A stretch of 64,000 nt of DNA, taken from positions 1,293,764-1,357,763 of the forward strand of contig NZ_SDPQ02000001.1 in assembly GCF_004134905.2 (NCBI RefSeq), written 5' to 3'. This document shows positions 62,914-64,000 of this stretch, in pieces (within the stretch, counting starts at the first letter, position 1; each line of letters starts with the position of its first letter). Both the position numbers and the translations under genes were made by a program. A model generated the notes under the pieces. It had not been told where the DNA came from. It ran no database searches and saw only the letters and a program-made list of their open reading frames with translations. The DNA is from Aeromicrobium ginsengisoli. GTDB taxonomy: Bacteria > Actinomycetota > Actinomycetes > Propionibacteriales > Nocardioidaceae.

Positions 62914-63872
62914 CCACCCCCACGCTCAACGACGACCGCATCAGCAAGATGCGCTCCACCGTCATGCACGCGGTCGACCAAGACATCGCCAAGCGCGGTC
63001 ACCGGGCCCGCACCACGATCGGCCTTGCGGCCGCGAGCGTCGTCGTGATCGGGTTCGGCTCGGTCGGCATCGGCGCGCTGAGCAACGGCGGCGGTGCCGG
63101 TGACGGCGCTGACAGCAGCAGCGCCGGTCGCTCCGACCTGCGCGAGAAGAGCTCGGCTCCGCAGGCCGACGACTCGGCCGGCGGCGCCAGCCAGGACAAG
63201 GCCGCCGCGCCGGAGGCCGACCGCGAGGTCATCACGACCGGCGAGATCAACGTGACGGTCAAGGACCCGCGCGCGGTCGCGCAGCAGATCAGCGCGTACG
63301 CCGAATCGATCGGTGGCCGGGTCGACAGCCGCACCGAGCACGGCGACGGGGACGACGCCTCGGCGTTCGTCACGGTCCGCGTGCCGAGCACCAAGGTCAC
63401 CGCGACGGTCAAGCGGCTCGACTCCTACGGCACGGTCACCAATGTCTCGCTGCAGAACGACGACGTCACGGCCCAGGCCAAGGACCTCGACGCCCGCATC
63501 GACGCGCTGCGGCTGTCGATCGACCGGCTCGAGCGGATCATGGCGAACGCGGACACCAGCGGCGAGCTGATCAAGGCCGAGAACGCGCTGACCCAGCGGC
63601 AGGAACAGCTCGAGAGCTTCGAGGCGCAGCGCAAGCAGATCGCCGACCAGGTCTCGCTGTCGACGCTGTCGATCGACCTGTCCCAGAAGGCCAAGGCCGA
63701 CTCGGTCGAGCCCGGGGGCTTCAAGGGTGGGCTCACGGACGGCTGGAACGCCTTGGTGTCGACGGTCAACAACGTCGTCGAGGTCGCCGGAGTGCTGCTC
63801 CCGTGGCTCGCGATCGTGATCGTGCTCTATGGCGCCTACCGCCTCGTCGCCCGCCGTCGCGGCTGGAACTGA
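62910..63872 (+). CDS. DUF4349 membrane protein, putative anti-sigma partner
   Basis: A protein of 320 aa. A cytoplasmic N-terminus of about 35 residues, one helix (TIGLAAASVVVIGFGSVGIG), a Ser/Ala/Gly linker, the DUF4349 domain (about 105-285: ITTGEINVTVKDPRAVAQ, with a heptad-like coiled coil at LDARIDALRLSIDRLERI), and a C-terminal helix (LPWLAIVIVLYGAYRLVA). Position after the sigma factor suggests that it controls it from the membrane. Confidence 0.82.
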   Translation: MTTPTLNDDRISKMRSTVMHAVDQDIAKRGHRARTTIGLAAASVVVIGFGSVGIGALSNGGGAGDGADSSSAGRSDLREKSSAPQADDSAGGASQDKAAAPEADREVITTGEINVTVKDPRAVAQQISAYAESIGGRVDSRTEHGDGDDASAFVTVRVPSTKVTATVKRLDSYGTVTNVSLQNDDVTAQAKDLDARIDALRLSIDRLERIMANADTSGELIKAENALTQRQEQLESFEAQRKQIADQVSLSTLSIDLSQKAKADSVEPGGFKGGLTDGWNALVSTVNNVVEVAGVLLPWLAIVIVLYGAYRLVARRRGWN

Positions 63873-63884
63873 GCGTCTCACCAT

Positions 63885-63900
63885 TCGAACAGGTGTTCGA
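63885..63900. promoter_or_regulatory. SOS box (LexA site)
   Basis: TCGAACAGGTGTTCGA, a palindrome matching the actinobacterial LexA site (cGAAC-N4-GTTCg). It lies 13 bases after the DUF4349 stop and must serve a gene that begins at or beyond the window edge on the plus strand. Confidence 0.8.
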
Positions 63901-64000
63901 CTTTGTCGGTGATCTGTCGTAGTGTTGTCAGTGCGCCGATCTGGAACGACATGGGTCGGGTGAGAACCCTTCAGTGGGCCCCAAGGTTGAGATGACTCCC
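63901..64000 (+). other. 5' region of an SOS-controlled gene cut by the window edge
   Basis: No complete gene. TTGTCG and TAGTGT with about 12-17 base spacing follow the LexA site and may be the promoter (63903-63925). The last ATG, at 63992, has GGTTGAG upstream and could be the start of the gene. Confidence 0.4.

Overview
The window is high-GC DNA from an actinobacterium. The gene content and order (Mfd, Pth, L25, PRPP synthetase, GlmU and tRNA-Gln in a row; RpfB, RsmA, TatD, MetG and RsmI in a row; Pmt; Tad pili of monoderm type; an actinobacterial SOS box) point to the Propionibacteriales, most likely a Nocardioides/Aeromicrobium-like organism. That taxonomic call is inference. No integrase, transposase, phage genes or CRISPR array was seen.

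Layout. 1-6.8 kb: housekeeping genes on the minus strand: mfd (cut by the window edge), pth, rplY, prs, glmU, tRNA-Gln. 6.9-9.9 kb: tam, an amidase and a divergent marR with matching palindromic operators, and a small nickel-binding-type protein. 10-13.9 kb: an ABC-F ATPase, a solo AbiEi/DUF559-type nuclease gene bracketed by palindromes, and ispE. 14-31.3 kb: a purine-salvage island on the minus strand that separates ispE from rsmA. It encodes guanine deaminase, xanthine dehydrogenase, urate oxidase, HiuH, OHCU decarboxylase, allantoinase, allantoate amidohydrolase, ureidoglycine-glyoxylate aminotransferase, a racemase, an NCS1 permease, two regulators, a HpxZ-HpxY-like fusion and a formamidase-type amidohydrolase. 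Together they could take guanine to oxalurate and further. 31.3-36.7 kb: rsmA, rpfB, tatD, metG, rsmI. 36.7-39.5 kb: a second palindrome-bracketed DUF559-type gene and pmt. 39.6-42.1 kb: an exported PKD protein with a TolQ/MotA-like channel and a DUF2149 protein. 42.2-45.7 kb: an alkane hydroxylase operon (alkB, two rubredoxins, rubredoxin reductase, TetR regulator). 45.8-48.2 kb: an acyltransferase and a GT87-like membrane protein. 48.1-58.9 kb: a Tad pilus locus with four Flp pilins. 59.2-64 kb: two polytopic membrane proteins, a secreted sortase-like protein, an ECF sigma factor with a DUF4349 protein, and an SOS box at the right edge.

The most unusual content is in small repeats. First, three 84-87 nt cassettes are each a complete 27-28 codon micro-ORF. 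Its ATG overlaps the stop of the upstream gene and its TGA overlaps the ATG of the downstream gene, the architecture known for mycobacterial MIRUs. A fourth, truncated copy supplies a start codon. Second, two solo AbiEi/Vsr-like nuclease genes are each bracketed by their own palindrome family. One family has a further copy away from any nuclease gene, an arrangement that recalls REP elements and RAYT transposases but with a different protein. Third, short REP-like palindromes lie in frame inside the coding sequences of mfd and urate oxidase.

Most operons are tightly packed with four-base ATGA overlaps, so translational coupling is the rule, and no gap longer than about 260 bases lacks a feature.
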